DNA from: Flavobacterium tyrosinilyticum
GTDB lineage: Bacteria > Bacteroidota > Bacteroidia > Flavobacteriales > Flavobacteriaceae
DNA length: 64,000 nt
Reading direction: 5' to 3'
Assembly: GCF_023656565.1 (NCBI RefSeq)
Contig: NZ_JAMOKG010000002.1
Span: forward strand, 1,246,030 to 1,310,029
The notes under the pieces are model-generated. The model saw only the letters and a list, made by a program, of their open reading frames with translations. It had not been told where the DNA came from and ran no database searches. The position numbers were made by a program, and so were the translations under genes. Position 1 is the first letter of the stretch, and each line of letters opens with the position of its first letter. Of this stretch, positions 23,580-34,222 are shown piece after piece.

Positions 23580-24450
23580 AGTTTTAAATGGTTATATTTT
23601 TTTATGAGGTTTTTTCAAGTTAACAGCTCCGTAAAAGTAACAATTTAAACTAATGAGCCAGAGAAGAACAGCACTCAGTTATGGTAAAAAAAGCCACAAC
23701 TATAATTTGTCTCTATTAGTGACTCTCTGTTACAAAATGAGAACTATTTTGCGTAAGATTTAAAGAATTTGGATTATTTATAACACAGATAACGATAATT
23801 TACTGCTGTTATATATTTTCGATTGTACCGTAAAAAAGACCTTTGAAGTTAAATATTATAACTATTAAGAATATTTTACTCCCTTGTGATCTTGTAATTA
23901 TGCCACTAAATCAATCAAATTTGTAATTGTTATAAAAGACACTTCTATTTAAGATGTTGATAGGCTTTTTGGGGGAAGTTTATGATTCTTTTTACTTAAT
24001 CCTTCTGAGATTGAATTGAATCAATATCAATAATCTAAAAGCTGTTTGTATAGTAAAAACTTACAGTCTTAATAGATATAGAAATTCAATTACTGGCTTA
24101 CATGCCAGTGATTGAAACTATAGAGAATTTTCTGATTCCGTCTCGGTCTCTATAAAAGCATGTTTTTACAGCTTGTTCTCCCTTGTGAGTGGGATATTTA
24201 TAACTTTTAGAGCTATAAATATAAATGAATTTTTAGTGTTCAATTATAAATTTACTTTAAGCATAGTGCTAAATCCTACTAATCAAACATCTTTTTTTAT
24301 GGCTGTAAACTCAAATTCACCTCCTGTTTTTTTTCAAATTATAATTTACTCTCCTAATTGCAGCGAAAATATAATCGATTGTTTAAAATTATTTTAGAGT
24401 AAAGAACATCAAATTTATTTACCCACTTACTACTTATTAAATTATACGAT
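23580..24450. other. 871-base intergenic region without a supported gene
   Basis: AT-rich. An ATG-started frame of 74 codons at 24173-24397 has no domain, poor composition and no ribosome-binding context, so I leave it out. The phrase CTCCCTTGTGA appears at 23880-23890 and a one-base variant at 24177. No terminator or promoter was convincing. Confidence 0.5.
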
Positions 24451-25272
24451 ATGAAAAAAAAATACTCATCAAATTTTATACTTTTAATTTCTTTTGTGTT
24501 ATTAAACTCTCTAAATGCCCATTCTGTTTTTTGCAAGCCTGTATTTCAAAACAGTTATCAATCCATGTTACATTACAAGGATGTTCCCCCAATTGAAATA
24601 CACCGGGTCTGGCTTAATCTGACTAATAATGAAGGTCTTTTTAAACAGCTTTTACTTGGTTATATAGAAGGAGCAACTAATGGTTTTGATTTTAATTATG
24701 ATGCTGTTTCCTTGGATGCAAATAAATATGCGGATTTTTACAGCATTAACGAAGGAAAGAAACTGGTGATTCAGGCACGTGGTCTGCCGTTTCTTCTCAG
24801 CGATACAGTTCCTCTTGGTTACAGATCTGAAATTGTCGGAGATTTAAACATTTCAATTGATCATGCAGATGGCGATTTAACTGATCAGGATATTTATCTA
24901 GAGGATAAGGAGACCGGTATTATGCATAATTTGAAAAAAGGCGCTTATACATTTTCAACAGAAAAAGGAACTTTTGTAGATCGTTTCATAATTCGCTATA
25001 CTGCCAAGGCAAATTTGGGGAATGCTCAATTTGATAATGATCCCGAAAATCTAATAGTTGCTTCAAAAAATAAGGTTATCACATTAAGATCTTATAAGAC
25101 CGCTATGGAGCAAGTTTCAATTTATGATGCGGCAGGGAGGCTGATTTACAATATTGCGCAGCTAAAAGCATTTGATTTAGAGATTGATAGCATCAACTCC
25201 GGCAGTCAAGTATTCCTAATCAGGGTATTTTTTGAAGACGGGGGTAGGACATCCAAAAAAATAATATTTTAA
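24451..25272 (+). CDS. Type IX secretion substrate, T9SS type A sorting domain
   Basis: 273 residues. Signal peptide ILLISFVLLNSLNAHS, then a beta-rich region (PPIEIHRVWLNLTNNEGLF..., GATNGFDFNYDAVSLDAN) typical of surface proteins. The last ~75 residues carry the type A sorting domain: NKVITLRSYKT, QVSIYDAAGRLIYN, VFLIRVFFEDGGRTSKKIIF. Proteins with this end cross the outer membrane by T9SS and are released or anchored. Binding function unknown. Confidence 0.8.
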   Translation: MKKKYSSNFILLISFVLLNSLNAHSVFCKPVFQNSYQSMLHYKDVPPIEIHRVWLNLTNNEGLFKQLLLGYIEGATNGFDFNYDAVSLDANKYADFYSINEGKKLVIQARGLPFLLSDTVPLGYRSEIVGDLNISIDHADGDLTDQDIYLEDKETGIMHNLKKGAYTFSTEKGTFVDRFIIRYTAKANLGNAQFDNDPENLIVASKNKVITLRSYKTAMEQVSIYDAAGRLIYNIAQLKAFDLEIDSINSGSQVFLIRVFFEDGGRTSKKIIF

Positions 25273-25297
25273 TTTTACATTAGAATTATATCTTTCC

Positions 25298-25332
25298 AGT
25301 GGCAGTTTTTTAAAATTCTGCCACTTTTTTTT
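25298..25332 (+). terminator. Intrinsic terminator of the T9SS-substrate gene
   Basis: Stem AGTGGCAG/CTGCCACT with a 12-base loop, followed by eight T. Confidence 0.8.
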
Positions 25333-25378
25333 AAATATAGTTTTAAGATATTAATAGGTTATAAGATGATGGCATAAA

Positions 25379-25412
25379 AAAAAGGTTAATTCCTAGGAAT
25401 TAACCTTTTTTA
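25379..25412. terminator. Near-perfect bidirectional hairpin
   Basis: AAAGGTTAATTCC-TA-GGAATTAACCTTT flanked by A- and T-runs. The T-run on the - strand serves the AraC gene ending at 25459. Confidence 0.7.
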
Positions 25413-25458
25413 AATTAGCGCTTAATTTTTCATTCATTTATTGCAAGCTTTTTTTTTC

Positions 25459-26364
25459 TTAATTCATTACCCTGTATTCATTAGGAGTACTGCCAACATG
25501 CTGCTTGAAAAAACGAGTAAAATGCTGTGGGTATTTAAATCCTAATTCATAAGCCACCTCATTGATGGTCTTTGTAGAATCAAATATTTTGTCTTTTGCC
25601 GTTTCAATAATTTTATTTTGAATGTATTCCTGAGCAGATTTTCCTGTTTCTTTTTTAATTAAATCACCAAAATAATTTGGAGACAAATTAAGCTCCCCTG
25701 CATAATGGGCAACAGATGGGAGTCCTATTGTATTTGGTTTTTCAGAAGAAAAATAACTATTTAATAGTTCTTCAAATTTTTCAACAATTCCTTTATTGGT
25801 AGTATCTCTGGTAATAAACTGGCGGTCGTAAAACCTTTCGCAGTAATTCAGAAACAACTCAATATTAGAAGCAATAAGCTTTTTACTGTGCTTATCTATA
25901 GATTGTTTTAATTCAATTTCAATTTTATTAAAGCAGTCAAAAACAAGTTGTTTTTCTTTTTCGGACAAATGCAAAGCTTCGCTAGTATTGTAACCAAAAA
26001 AACTATATTCACTAATACTTTTAGCAAGTGTTGTACCTCGGATTAAATCGGGATGAAAAACCAATCCATGTCCTACAGGCTGGTAATAATCTACTTTGTT
26101 TTCTACATCAATCGTCTGTCCCGGAGATATAAATACTAAAGTTCCTTCCTGATAATCATAATAATTGCGACCGTATTTTAAGTCTCCGCATTTTACCTGT
26201 TTCAGGAATATGCAATACAGTTCAAAATTCATTTTAGAACCAGTTCTTTCTTTTGCTTTAGAAAAATCAATTATACTAACTAATGGATGCAGCGTTTCAT
26301 GATTATTAAAATCATTGTATTCGCTAATGGTTTCGAAATTAAATACCTGTTCCATGTTTTTCAT
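25459..26364 (-). CDS. AraC-family transcriptional regulator
   Basis: 301 residues. N-terminal cupin-like sensing domain (FISPGQTIDVE), then a C-terminal double helix-turn-helix (LNLSPNYFGDLIKKETGKSAQEYIQ and INEVAYELGFKYPQHFTRFFKQHVG). It is divergent from the aldo/keto reductase operon (153 bases apart), so it very likely controls it. A truncated paralogue with the same LSPNYFGDLIKKETGKSAQE segment lies at 33471-33884. An in-frame ATG 9 bases in (MEQVFN) could also be the start. Confidence 0.87.
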   Translation of the reverse strand: MKNMEQVFNFETISEYNDFNNHETLHPLVSIIDFSKAKERTGSKMNFELYCIFLKQVKCGDLKYGRNYYDYQEGTLVFISPGQTIDVENKVDYYQPVGHGLVFHPDLIRGTTLAKSISEYSFFGYNTSEALHLSEKEKQLVFDCFNKIEIELKQSIDKHSKKLIASNIELFLNYCERFYDRQFITRDTTNKGIVEKFEELLNSYFSSEKPNTIGLPSVAHYAGELNLSPNYFGDLIKKETGKSAQEYIQNKIIETAKDKIFDSTKTINEVAYELGFKYPQHFTRFFKQHVGSTPNEYRVMN

Positions 26365-26384
26365 TGTTTATTACACAAATTTAA

Positions 26385-27368
<984 letters not shown>

Positions 27369-27406
27369 TGTTTCCAAAAATACGGGAATTAAAAATTAAC
27401 AATATT

Positions 27407-27850
27407 ATGAAAAAATCACTTTTTGGACTGCTTATACTTATTCTAATGGCAAACCATTCTTTTGCACAAAATACTGCTGTTGAAGAAGAAGTAATACAAC
27501 TTTCGAAACAAAAATGGCAATGGATGGCCGATAAGAATGTCGATAAACTCACGCCTTTGTTTGATGATAAATCTGTTTTTGTTCATATGGGAGGAAGTTG
27601 GGGTAAAACTCAGGAAATCAATGTGATTAAAAGTGGAGGAATTCATTACAAGAAAGCAGACGTTCACGAAGTTTCGGTAAATATTATTGGTGATACGGCG
27701 ATACTTTTAAGTAAACTCACACTAGTAGCAGTAGTGGGAGGAAATGAAGTTACGAATCCATTTATTGTAACAGAAGTATATATAAAAGAAAGGAAGGAAT
27801 GGAAATTAGGCTCATTGTCATTTACTAAATTAATGACACCTGGGCAATAA
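27407..27850 (+). CDS. Secreted NTF2-like (SnoaL/DUF4440) protein
   Basis: 147 residues from the ATG at 27407 (MKKSLFGLLILILMANHSFAQ, a signal peptide). The frame opens at 27368, touching the reductase stop, but that start would add 13 non-signal residues. The domain is an NTF2-like cone: QLSKQKWQWMADKNVDKLTPLFDDKSVFVHMGG... ending WKLGSLSFTKL. Such proteins bind or isomerise small molecules. Ten bases separate it from the next gene. Confidence 0.78.
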   Translation: MKKSLFGLLILILMANHSFAQNTAVEEEVIQLSKQKWQWMADKNVDKLTPLFDDKSVFVHMGGSWGKTQEINVIKSGGIHYKKADVHEVSVNIIGDTAILLSKLTLVAVVGGNEVTNPFIVTEVYIKERKEWKLGSLSFTKLMTPGQ

Positions 27851-27875
27851 ATTTGAAAAAATGAGGAAAAATAGA

Positions 27876-28961
27876 ATGGAAAATAAAAACATTAAATTCT
27901 GCCTATTATACGGATTATTACTTATAATAGGAAGTTCATCAATTACAGCTCAGAAAAAAATAAAGCAAAAGCCATTAATTATAGAAGAACAAGGAAGTTT
28001 TGCAGTAGGAGGAACCGTAATTGAGAACCCAGGTACTTTTGATCCTTATAATATTGCTCCCGACGGACAGACTTTTAGAGGAGATCATGCTTATGTTTTT
28101 TATCAAATACCAGCCAAAACGCGCCAATATCCTTTGGTAATGTGGCACGGAATAGGTCAGTTTTCTAAAACTTGGGAAACTACACCAGACGGACGTGAAG
28201 GATTTCAGAATATTTTTCTTCGCAGAAAATTTCCTGTTTATTTAATAGATCAGCCAAGAAGAGGAAATGCAGGTAGAAGTACTTCAGAAGCTTCGATAAA
28301 ACCAGTTCCTGATGAACAGCAGTGGTTTGGTGTTTTTCGTGTTGGGATTTGGCCCAATTATTTTGATGGTGTTCAATTTTCCCATGATCCTGAAGCACTT
28401 AATCAATACTTTAGAGCGATGACTCCGAATCTAGGAGCAATTGATATAAAGGTTACTACAGATGCAGCTTCTGAACTTTTTAATAAAATTGGTACAGCAA
28501 TTCTCGTTACTCATTCTCATTCTGGAGGTATGGGCTGGATTACGGCTATTAAGAATCAAAATGTGAAAGCCATTGTATCGTACGAACCAGGCAGCGGATT
28601 TCTATTTCCAGAAGGCGAAGTTCCGTCTCCAATTGCAAGTTCAGCAGGTGCTCTTGAAGCCACAGCTATCCCACTAGAAGATTTTATGAAGCTGACCAAA
28701 ATTCCGATAGTAATTTATTATGGGGATAATATTCCAGATAAACCATCAAAAAATTCAGGTGCAGACGGATGGCGCGCACGCTTGGAAATGGCAAGATTAT
28801 GGCGTGATGCTGTAAACAAAAAAGGAGGAGATGTTACTGTGGTTCATCTTCCTGAAATGGGCATTACAGGCAATACACACTTTCCTTTCTCCGATTTGAA
28901 TAATGTTCAAATAGCTGATCTTATGTCTGAATGGCTCAAAGAGAAAGGATTGGATAAATAA
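27876..28961 (+). CDS. Secreted alpha/beta hydrolase
   Basis: 361 residues from MENKNIKFCLLYGLLLIIG at 27876; an ATG at 27861 adds five residues. Signal peptide ending SSITAQ. The mature part shows the hydrolase layout: PLVMWHGIGQFSKTWETTPDGREGF (oxyanion region), FPVYLIDQPRRGNAG, and a nucleophile elbow ILVTHSHSGGMGW. The C-terminal His is in GITGNTHFPFSDLNN. It resembles esterases found with AraC/aldo-keto reductase clusters. Ends 19 bases before the flavodoxin gene. Confidence 0.8.
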   Translation: MENKNIKFCLLYGLLLIIGSSSITAQKKIKQKPLIIEEQGSFAVGGTVIENPGTFDPYNIAPDGQTFRGDHAYVFYQIPAKTRQYPLVMWHGIGQFSKTWETTPDGREGFQNIFLRRKFPVYLIDQPRRGNAGRSTSEASIKPVPDEQQWFGVFRVGIWPNYFDGVQFSHDPEALNQYFRAMTPNLGAIDIKVTTDAASELFNKIGTAILVTHSHSGGMGWITAIKNQNVKAIVSYEPGSGFLFPEGEVPSPIASSAGALEATAIPLEDFMKLTKIPIVIYYGDNIPDKPSKNSGADGWRARLEMARLWRDAVNKKGGDVTVVHLPEMGITGNTHFPFSDLNNVQIADLMSEWLKEKGLDK

Positions 28962-28980
28962 TTTTGCTAAACTTAATACG

Positions 28981-29610
28981 ATGAAAAAATCAACAACATT
29001 CTTGTATATAATAACTGTATTGATCTGCTTATTTTCAAGTTGTAGTAAAGCACAGGAATCAACTCAAAATAAAGCAGAATTGTCCAAAGATAAAAACATA
29101 TTGATTGTGTATTTGTCGCGCACTAAAAATACCAAGGCTGTTGCTGAAATCATTCATAAAAATGTCGGCGGTGCATTAGTAGAACTTGAATTGCAAAAAC
29201 CGTATCCCGAAGATTACAAAGAAATCGTGAGTCAGGTTTCCAAAGAAAATGAAATAGGTTTTCTACCTCCTCTAAAAACCAAAATAACCAATGTTGAAAA
29301 ATTTGATATGGTATTTGTGGGTTTTCCAACTTGGGGTATGCAGCTGCCGCCTCCAATGAAAAGCTTTTTAAAAGAATATAATTTGGAAGGAAAAACGGTT
29401 ATTCCTTTCAATACCAATGCAGGATATGGAGTTGGCAGCAGTTTTCAAACGGTTAAAGAATTATGTGCAAAAAGCAGTGTTTTAGAAGGCTTCTCAGTCA
29501 AAGGTGGCATTGAAAGAGATGGAATTTTATTTGTAATGGAAGGCGAAAAAGAAAAACAAGTTCAGGTTGAAATCCAAAATTGGCTGAAGAAAATAAAAAT
29601 GGTTAATTAA
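28981..29610 (+). CDS. Flavodoxin-fold lipoprotein
   Basis: 209 residues. Lipobox LICLFSSCSKAQ, then a flavodoxin domain: the phosphate loop IVYLSRTKNTKAVAEII, the flavin-stacking region VGFPTWGMQLPPPM, and PFNTNAGYGVGSS. The usual TxTGNT loop is LSRTKNT here. The lipid anchor on a flavodoxin is notable, since it places an FMN redox protein at the membrane, outside the cytoplasm. Eight bases before the next gene. Confidence 0.82.
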   Translation: MKKSTTFLYIITVLICLFSSCSKAQESTQNKAELSKDKNILIVYLSRTKNTKAVAEIIHKNVGGALVELELQKPYPEDYKEIVSQVSKENEIGFLPPLKTKITNVEKFDMVFVGFPTWGMQLPPPMKSFLKEYNLEGKTVIPFNTNAGYGVGSSFQTVKELCAKSSVLEGFSVKGGIERDGILFVMEGEKEKQVQVEIQNWLKKIKMVN

Positions 29611-29617
29611 TTATTCA

Positions 29618-30352
29618 ATGAAAATGAAAACACTTTTAAAATCCATATTATTTACAATAGCAATACTAACTTCAACAACAATGGAAGCTCAAACGGATAC
29701 AATTAAAAGTTTAGATAATAAACAAAAAGCGATTGTTAGAATTGCTGCTGTGACTGCAAAAGGCGATTTAATTAAACTTAAAGAAGAACTAAATACAGGA
29801 TTAGATGCGGGTTTAACAATTAATCAGATCAAAGAAAGTTTGGTTCATCTTTATGCTTATTGCGGATTCCCGAGAAGTATTCGAGGATTACAGACTTTTA
29901 TGATTGTACTGGACGACCGAAAAGCAAAAGGTATTACTGATGTCGTTGGCTCCGAAGCATCTGCAATAAAAGACGAAGGCAGTAAATATGAAAGAGGCAA
30001 AGCAATCTTAGAAAAACTGACAGGAGCCAAGCAGGATGGCCCGAAAACTGGTTATTCAGCATTTTCGCCAGAGATAGATACTTTTCTGAAAGAACATCTT
30101 TTTGCAGATATTTTTGAACGTGATGTTTTAACTTATACTGAAAGAGAATTGGTAACCATTTCTGTAATTGCTACTATAGGAGATGCAGAACCGATGCTTC
30201 AATCGCATTTAAATATTTGCCTGAATGTTGGCTTTTCTCCAAGTCAGTTAAAAGAATTTGTGGGCGAAATTAGAGCAGCAGCTGGTAATAAAGCAGCAAA
30301 GGCTGCGAAAAAAGAGCTAGAAGAAGTGCTAAAAACAAGGTTTAAAAAATAA
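29618..30352 (+). CDS. Carboxymuconolactone decarboxylase-family protein, exported
   Basis: 244 residues with a signal peptide (FTIAILTSTTMEAQ). Two AhpD/CMD-like helical modules: ~30-95 (LNTGLDAGLTINQIKESLVHLYAYCGFPRS) and ~165-235 (ELVTISVIATIGDAEPMLQSHLNICLNVGFSPSQLKEFV). Each keeps the Gly-Leu-Thr/Ser pattern and a Cys. CMD proteins act as decarboxylases or alkylhydroperoxide-reducing partners. A start at 29624 (MKTLLK) is also possible. Part of the same operon. Confidence 0.82.
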   Translation: MKMKTLLKSILFTIAILTSTTMEAQTDTIKSLDNKQKAIVRIAAVTAKGDLIKLKEELNTGLDAGLTINQIKESLVHLYAYCGFPRSIRGLQTFMIVLDDRKAKGITDVVGSEASAIKDEGSKYERGKAILEKLTGAKQDGPKTGYSAFSPEIDTFLKEHLFADIFERDVLTYTERELVTISVIATIGDAEPMLQSHLNICLNVGFSPSQLKEFVGEIRAAAGNKAAKAAKKELEEVLKTRFKK

Positions 30353-30429
30353 TATTGATGATTGCATTAATAGTAATCTTTAAGATTATTAGTCAGGTCT
30401 AGTTTCATCATTTAACAAACTAAAGAAAA

Positions 30430-30912
30430 ATGCAGAAAATGAATTTAAAAAAAGGCAGAGTTATAGTTTTTACATTCTGCATTGCAATAGGAATAATGTC
30501 ATGCAGTAATAAAAAAGAAGAACAGATAGATAATATGATTTTTAAAAAAGGGGAAAAAATCACAAATAATAATTTTACAGGAGAAGTCTGGCTCAATAAT
30601 TTGGCGCAGGCAGACAGTATTAATCAAAATGCTGTTGGAAGTGTAACGTTTGAACCCGGCGCAAGAACGAAATGGCACAGTCATCCTGCGGGACAAATTA
30701 TACTGGCTCTCGATGGAGTGGGTTATTATCAGGAAAAAGGAAGCCCGAAAATTATGGTAAATAAAGGAGATGTCATTAAATGTCCAGCTAATATTGCGCA
30801 TTGGCATGGTGCGAGTGTAGATGCCAAATTTGTTCAGGTTGCAATAACAGGAAGAGAAAAAGGAGAAACAGTGTGGCTGGAACAAGTTAGTGACGTCGAG
30901 TATAGTAAATAA
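30430..30912 (+). CDS. Cupin-domain lipoprotein
   Basis: 160 residues; lipobox GIMSCSNKKE anchors it. A single cupin follows, with metal ligands in RTKWHSHPAGQIILALDGVGYYQEKG (H-x-H, Gln/Glu) and HWHGASVDA. Closely similar to the unanchored 138-residue cupin at 40062 (KGEKL.., FTGE, YQEKG, HWHGAS), so the two are paralogues in two related clusters. These cupins often occur beside CMD and aldo/keto reductases in quinone/aldehyde detoxification operons. Confidence 0.82.
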   Translation: MQKMNLKKGRVIVFTFCIAIGIMSCSNKKEEQIDNMIFKKGEKITNNNFTGEVWLNNLAQADSINQNAVGSVTFEPGARTKWHSHPAGQIILALDGVGYYQEKGSPKIMVNKGDVIKCPANIAHWHGASVDAKFVQVAITGREKGETVWLEQVSDVEYSK

Positions 30913-30929
30913 AAGATATAGTTATATAA

Positions 30930-31685
30930 ATGGAAAACTCATTGAAGGAACTTGTTTTAGAATTTTCCAAAATAGCTTGGAATGAATATTTGCCACATCT
31001 GTCAATTGACTGTGCTGTTTTTGGCTACAATACTTCTAATATGAAAGTATTATTGGTAAAATTAAAAGATCAGGAACTTTGGTCATTGCCCGGCGGATAT
31101 ATTAGAAAAAAGGAAGATATAAAAGAAGCTGCGAAAAGAATTTTGGCAGACAGAACTGGCGCAAATGATATTTACTTGCAGCAGTTTAGCGTCTTTGCAG
31201 ATGCCAATAGAAGCGAAGATTTCTTTAAGGATTATGAAGATGGGTTGTGGAATAAACAGCGTTTCATTTCTTTAGGTTTTTATGCTTTGGCTGATTATGA
31301 AAAAGTAAATCCTGTTACAGATGTTTTTTCAAGTGTCTGCGAATGGATCGATATTAATGACCTTCCTGATATGATGATGGATCATCGAATTATTTTAGAT
31401 CAGGCCTTACTAAATCTTCGTAAAGAACTTAATTATAAACCCATTGGCTATAATCTTCTTCCCGACGAATTTACAATGCCGGAATTACAGAGACTTTATG
31501 AAATTATTCTCGGCAAGAAACTAAATAGAGGAAATTTTTATAGAAAAATGATTGGTTATGATATTCTGGATAAAATGGATGAACCAAGAATGGAAGGCAA
31601 AGCACATAAAGCACCTCATATTTATAGGTTTAATGTCAAGAAATATAATATTGCCCTTCAAGATGGACTCAAAGAAGGTTGGTAG
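30930..31685 (+). CDS. Nudix-fold transcriptional regulator (NrtR-like)
   Basis: 251 residues. The N-terminal half is a Nudix fold (LSIDCAVFGYNTSNMKVLLVKL, GGYIRKKEDIKEAAKRILADRTG). The Nudix box lacks the catalytic REUxEE glutamates (RILADR), so hydrolysis is unlikely. The C-terminal half is a winged helix (FTMPELQRLYEIILGKKLNRGNFYRKM and KAHKAPHIYRF), as in NrtR-type ligand-sensing repressors. It closes the operon that began with the aldo/keto reductase, which may be its target. A start at 30930 fits the spacing of 17 bases after the cupin. Confidence 0.82.
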   Translation: MENSLKELVLEFSKIAWNEYLPHLSIDCAVFGYNTSNMKVLLVKLKDQELWSLPGGYIRKKEDIKEAAKRILADRTGANDIYLQQFSVFADANRSEDFFKDYEDGLWNKQRFISLGFYALADYEKVNPVTDVFSSVCEWIDINDLPDMMMDHRIILDQALLNLRKELNYKPIGYNLLPDEFTMPELQRLYEIILGKKLNRGNFYRKMIGYDILDKMDEPRMEGKAHKAPHIYRFNVKKYNIALQDGLKEGW

Positions 31686-31862
31686 AAAGAGATAAAAACT
31701 AATTTCGAATAAAATTGACTTAAAAACAAAAAACAATTTTTGATAACAGATTTATACAATAAATCTTAAAAGATTTTTGTCATAATTGATGGTAATTAAA
31801 ATAAAGACCTGTCTTAATTTTTTTACGATAGAAAAGATGTCATATTCACTTATAATGTGATC

Positions 31863-33437
31863 TTAAAAATGAATTAGTTTTTCTTCTTCAAGATCTAAAT
31901 AATACATTTGTTTTCTAATGATCGATTCATCTATACTTTGGTCTTCCTTGTTTTTATCAATTAACCATTGTCTCTGATGATTTATTAAATCAAGATAAAT
32001 GCTTTTGAGTTCATTTCCAATCGATTCATCATCAATTCCTTTGCTGTGATGTTCCCATTTTTGAATGAGCTGCTGTAATGATGTATTACTTTCAAGCTGA
32101 TCTTGATAAGTTGTTTTTAAATAATTTAAAGCATATTCAGAAAGATCTTTCCGTAAAATAGTACTGGCTTCTTCGCGAGAAAGCGGATCATAGATTGCTG
32201 GCAGTTTTATTTTTTTTATAAAATATGGTAGTGTTAATCCTTGAATCAATAAAGTCAAAAGGATGACGATAAAAGTGATAAATAAAATAAGATTTCGTTG
32301 CGGAAAACCGTTTCCATTGTTTAAATATACCGGAATAGATAATGCGGCAGCCAAAGAAACGACACCTCTCATGCCGGTCCAACCAAGAATAAATGGAGTT
32401 TTATATCCAGGATTTCTTGTATCAGCAACTGTGATAAAATTACGGGCAATTAATGTGACGACGACAGCGCCGTAGGCAGATAATAATCGGCTTATTATTA
32501 AAACAACAGTAATTAAAACGCCATATCCAACAGCGGCAGCGATACTGATATCTTCTAGTCCTGAAGTAATTTGAGGTAAATCTAATCCAATCAGCATAAA
32601 AACCAGTCCGTTTAAAATAAAACAAAGACTTTCCCATACATTTACTCCTTGTATGCGAGATCTGCTGCTCAAAAAACGATGCCTGTTGTTGGATAAAAGT
32701 AAACCTCCGCTTACTACCGCTAATACACCAGAACTATGTACTTCTTCGGCTGCGAGATATATGACATAAGGTGTAAGGAGAGATAAAACAATATCAACAT
32801 TAGCACTTGTGGGTAAATATTTATGGGCTTTCATAAAAAGCCATCCTATGAGTAAACCGATTCCAACCCCACCAATAATCATCCAGCTAAAGCTTATTGC
32901 GGCTTTGTAAAATACAAACTGCTCTGTTGCAACGGCTATCATTGCAAATCTGAAAATAATTAATGAGGAAGCATCGTTCAATAGACTTTCACCTTCTAGT
33001 ATAGAGGACATCGTTTTAGGAACTCTCACAAATTTTAAAATTGCACCTGCACTAACCGCATCTGGAGGAGATACGATTCCGCCCAATAAAAAACCAAGCG
33101 CAAGAGAAAATCCAGGAATAAAATAATTGGCCACTAACGCTACTGAAAGTGCAGATAGAAAAACGACTATAAAGGCAAAACTTGTAATAATACGCCTCCA
33201 GCGCCACATTTCTTTCCAAGAAACAGACCAAGCAGCTTCGTATAATAATGGGGGAAGAAATATCAAAAATATAAGATCAGGCTCGATTTCTATTAAGGGA
33301 ACTTTTGGAATAAAACTAATGAATAACCCTGCTAATACCAGCAATACAGGATAGGCTACTTTTATTTTATCAGCCAGCATAATTAGCAGTAAAATAATGA
33401 TTATTAAACCTAAATAAAAAGGAAAATTTTCAAGCAT
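31863..33437 (-). CDS. Na+/H+ antiporter, CPA1 family
   Basis: 524 residues. Roughly 12 membrane segments in the first 400 residues, with family signatures FLLGGIVSPPDAVSAGAIL (the DA ion-binding motif), LEGESLLNDASSLIIF and GWTGMRGVVSLAAALSIP. A hydrophilic C-terminal tail of ~110 residues with helices follows (EASTILRKDLSEYALNYLKTTYQDQLE). It exchanges sodium (or potassium) for protons in pH and salt homeostasis. Convergent with the Nudix regulator gene. Confidence 0.88.
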   Translation of the reverse strand: MLENFPFYLGLIIIILLLIMLADKIKVAYPVLLVLAGLFISFIPKVPLIEIEPDLIFLIFLPPLLYEAAWSVSWKEMWRWRRIITSFAFIVVFLSALSVALVANYFIPGFSLALGFLLGGIVSPPDAVSAGAILKFVRVPKTMSSILEGESLLNDASSLIIFRFAMIAVATEQFVFYKAAISFSWMIIGGVGIGLLIGWLFMKAHKYLPTSANVDIVLSLLTPYVIYLAAEEVHSSGVLAVVSGGLLLSNNRHRFLSSRSRIQGVNVWESLCFILNGLVFMLIGLDLPQITSGLEDISIAAAVGYGVLITVVLIISRLLSAYGAVVVTLIARNFITVADTRNPGYKTPFILGWTGMRGVVSLAAALSIPVYLNNGNGFPQRNLILFITFIVILLTLLIQGLTLPYFIKKIKLPAIYDPLSREEASTILRKDLSEYALNYLKTTYQDQLESNTSLQQLIQKWEHHSKGIDDESIGNELKSIYLDLINHQRQWLIDKNKEDQSIDESIIRKQMYYLDLEEEKLIHF

Positions 33438-33470
33438 TCGTTATCTTTTAAATAGAAATTTGCAATAGTT

Positions 33471-33884
33471 TTAGTTTAAATTTCGGTATTCGATGGGCGT
33501 GTAGCCGGTATTTTTTTTAAACATTCGATTAAAATGTTGAGGATATTTAAAACCCAATTCAAATGCGATCTGACTTATTGATTTATTGGTATCAAAAATC
33601 CTCTCTTTGGCTAAGTTAATCAATTTCAATTGAATGTGTTCCTGAGCAGATTTACCCGTTTCTTTTTTTATTAAATCACCAAAATAATTAGGAGAAAGAT
33701 TTAAAAGATCGGCAAAATATCCTACCAGAGGCAGACCAGTATCCTGAGCAATTTCTGATTGGAAATAATCATTTAACAGATTTTCAAATTTTGATAAAAT
33801 ATCAGTATTAATATTTTCTCTGGTTATAAACTGCCTGTCATAAAAGCGAACACAATAGTTTAACAGCAGTTCAATATTTATTTA
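33471..33884 (-). pseudogene. 5'-truncated AraC-family regulator
   Basis: The frame reads NIELLLNYCVRFYDRQFITR..., LNLSPNYFGDLIKKETGKSA, LGFKYPQHFNRMFKKNTG and ends TPIEYRNLN-stop. It matches residues ~165-300 of the regulator at 25459-26364 throughout. A stop codon and unrelated sequence precede it at 33884, so the sensing domain and start are missing. A complete DNA-binding half with no start codon of its own. It lies on the same strand as the intact copy, at the far end of the operon it probably once flanked. Confidence 0.85.
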
Positions 33885-34115
33885 AATGTAATACAAATAT
33901 ACTACGCAGATTGTTAATTAGTTAGACTGAGTATTCAAATCAGTAAAAATGGTAATAATAGCAGTAATATGTGTACTATTCCAAATGAATTATTGAAGGA
34001 ACTTTGTACTATCAAAAAAGTCAACAATATTATTACATAAAGATCTATAAAGTTTATAAAAATGAAAACTTAGGAATTAGTAAGCCTACCTAAAATAAAT
34101 TATTATCATTAAAAA

Positions 34116-34142
34116 AAAAGCTGTCCGTAAAGGACAGCTTTT
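34116..34142 (-). terminator. Intrinsic terminator of the TonB-receptor gene
   Basis: Stem AAAAGCTGTCC/GGACAGCTTTT, short loop; on the - strand followed by about nine T. The 33885-34115 sequence before it is AT-rich with no gene seen. Confidence 0.85.
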
Positions 34143-34222
34143 GATCAAAAAAAAAATAAAAAAACAAGGTAACAATTTATTAAGGATTTGCCTTAAACTC
34201 TATATAATTCGAGTAATGTATT

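Noticed and set aside
24173..24397. 74-codon frame in the 23.6-24.4 kb intergenic region
   Set aside because: No domain, hydrophobic random-looking composition, no start context and no neighbours; more likely chance in AT-rich sequence.
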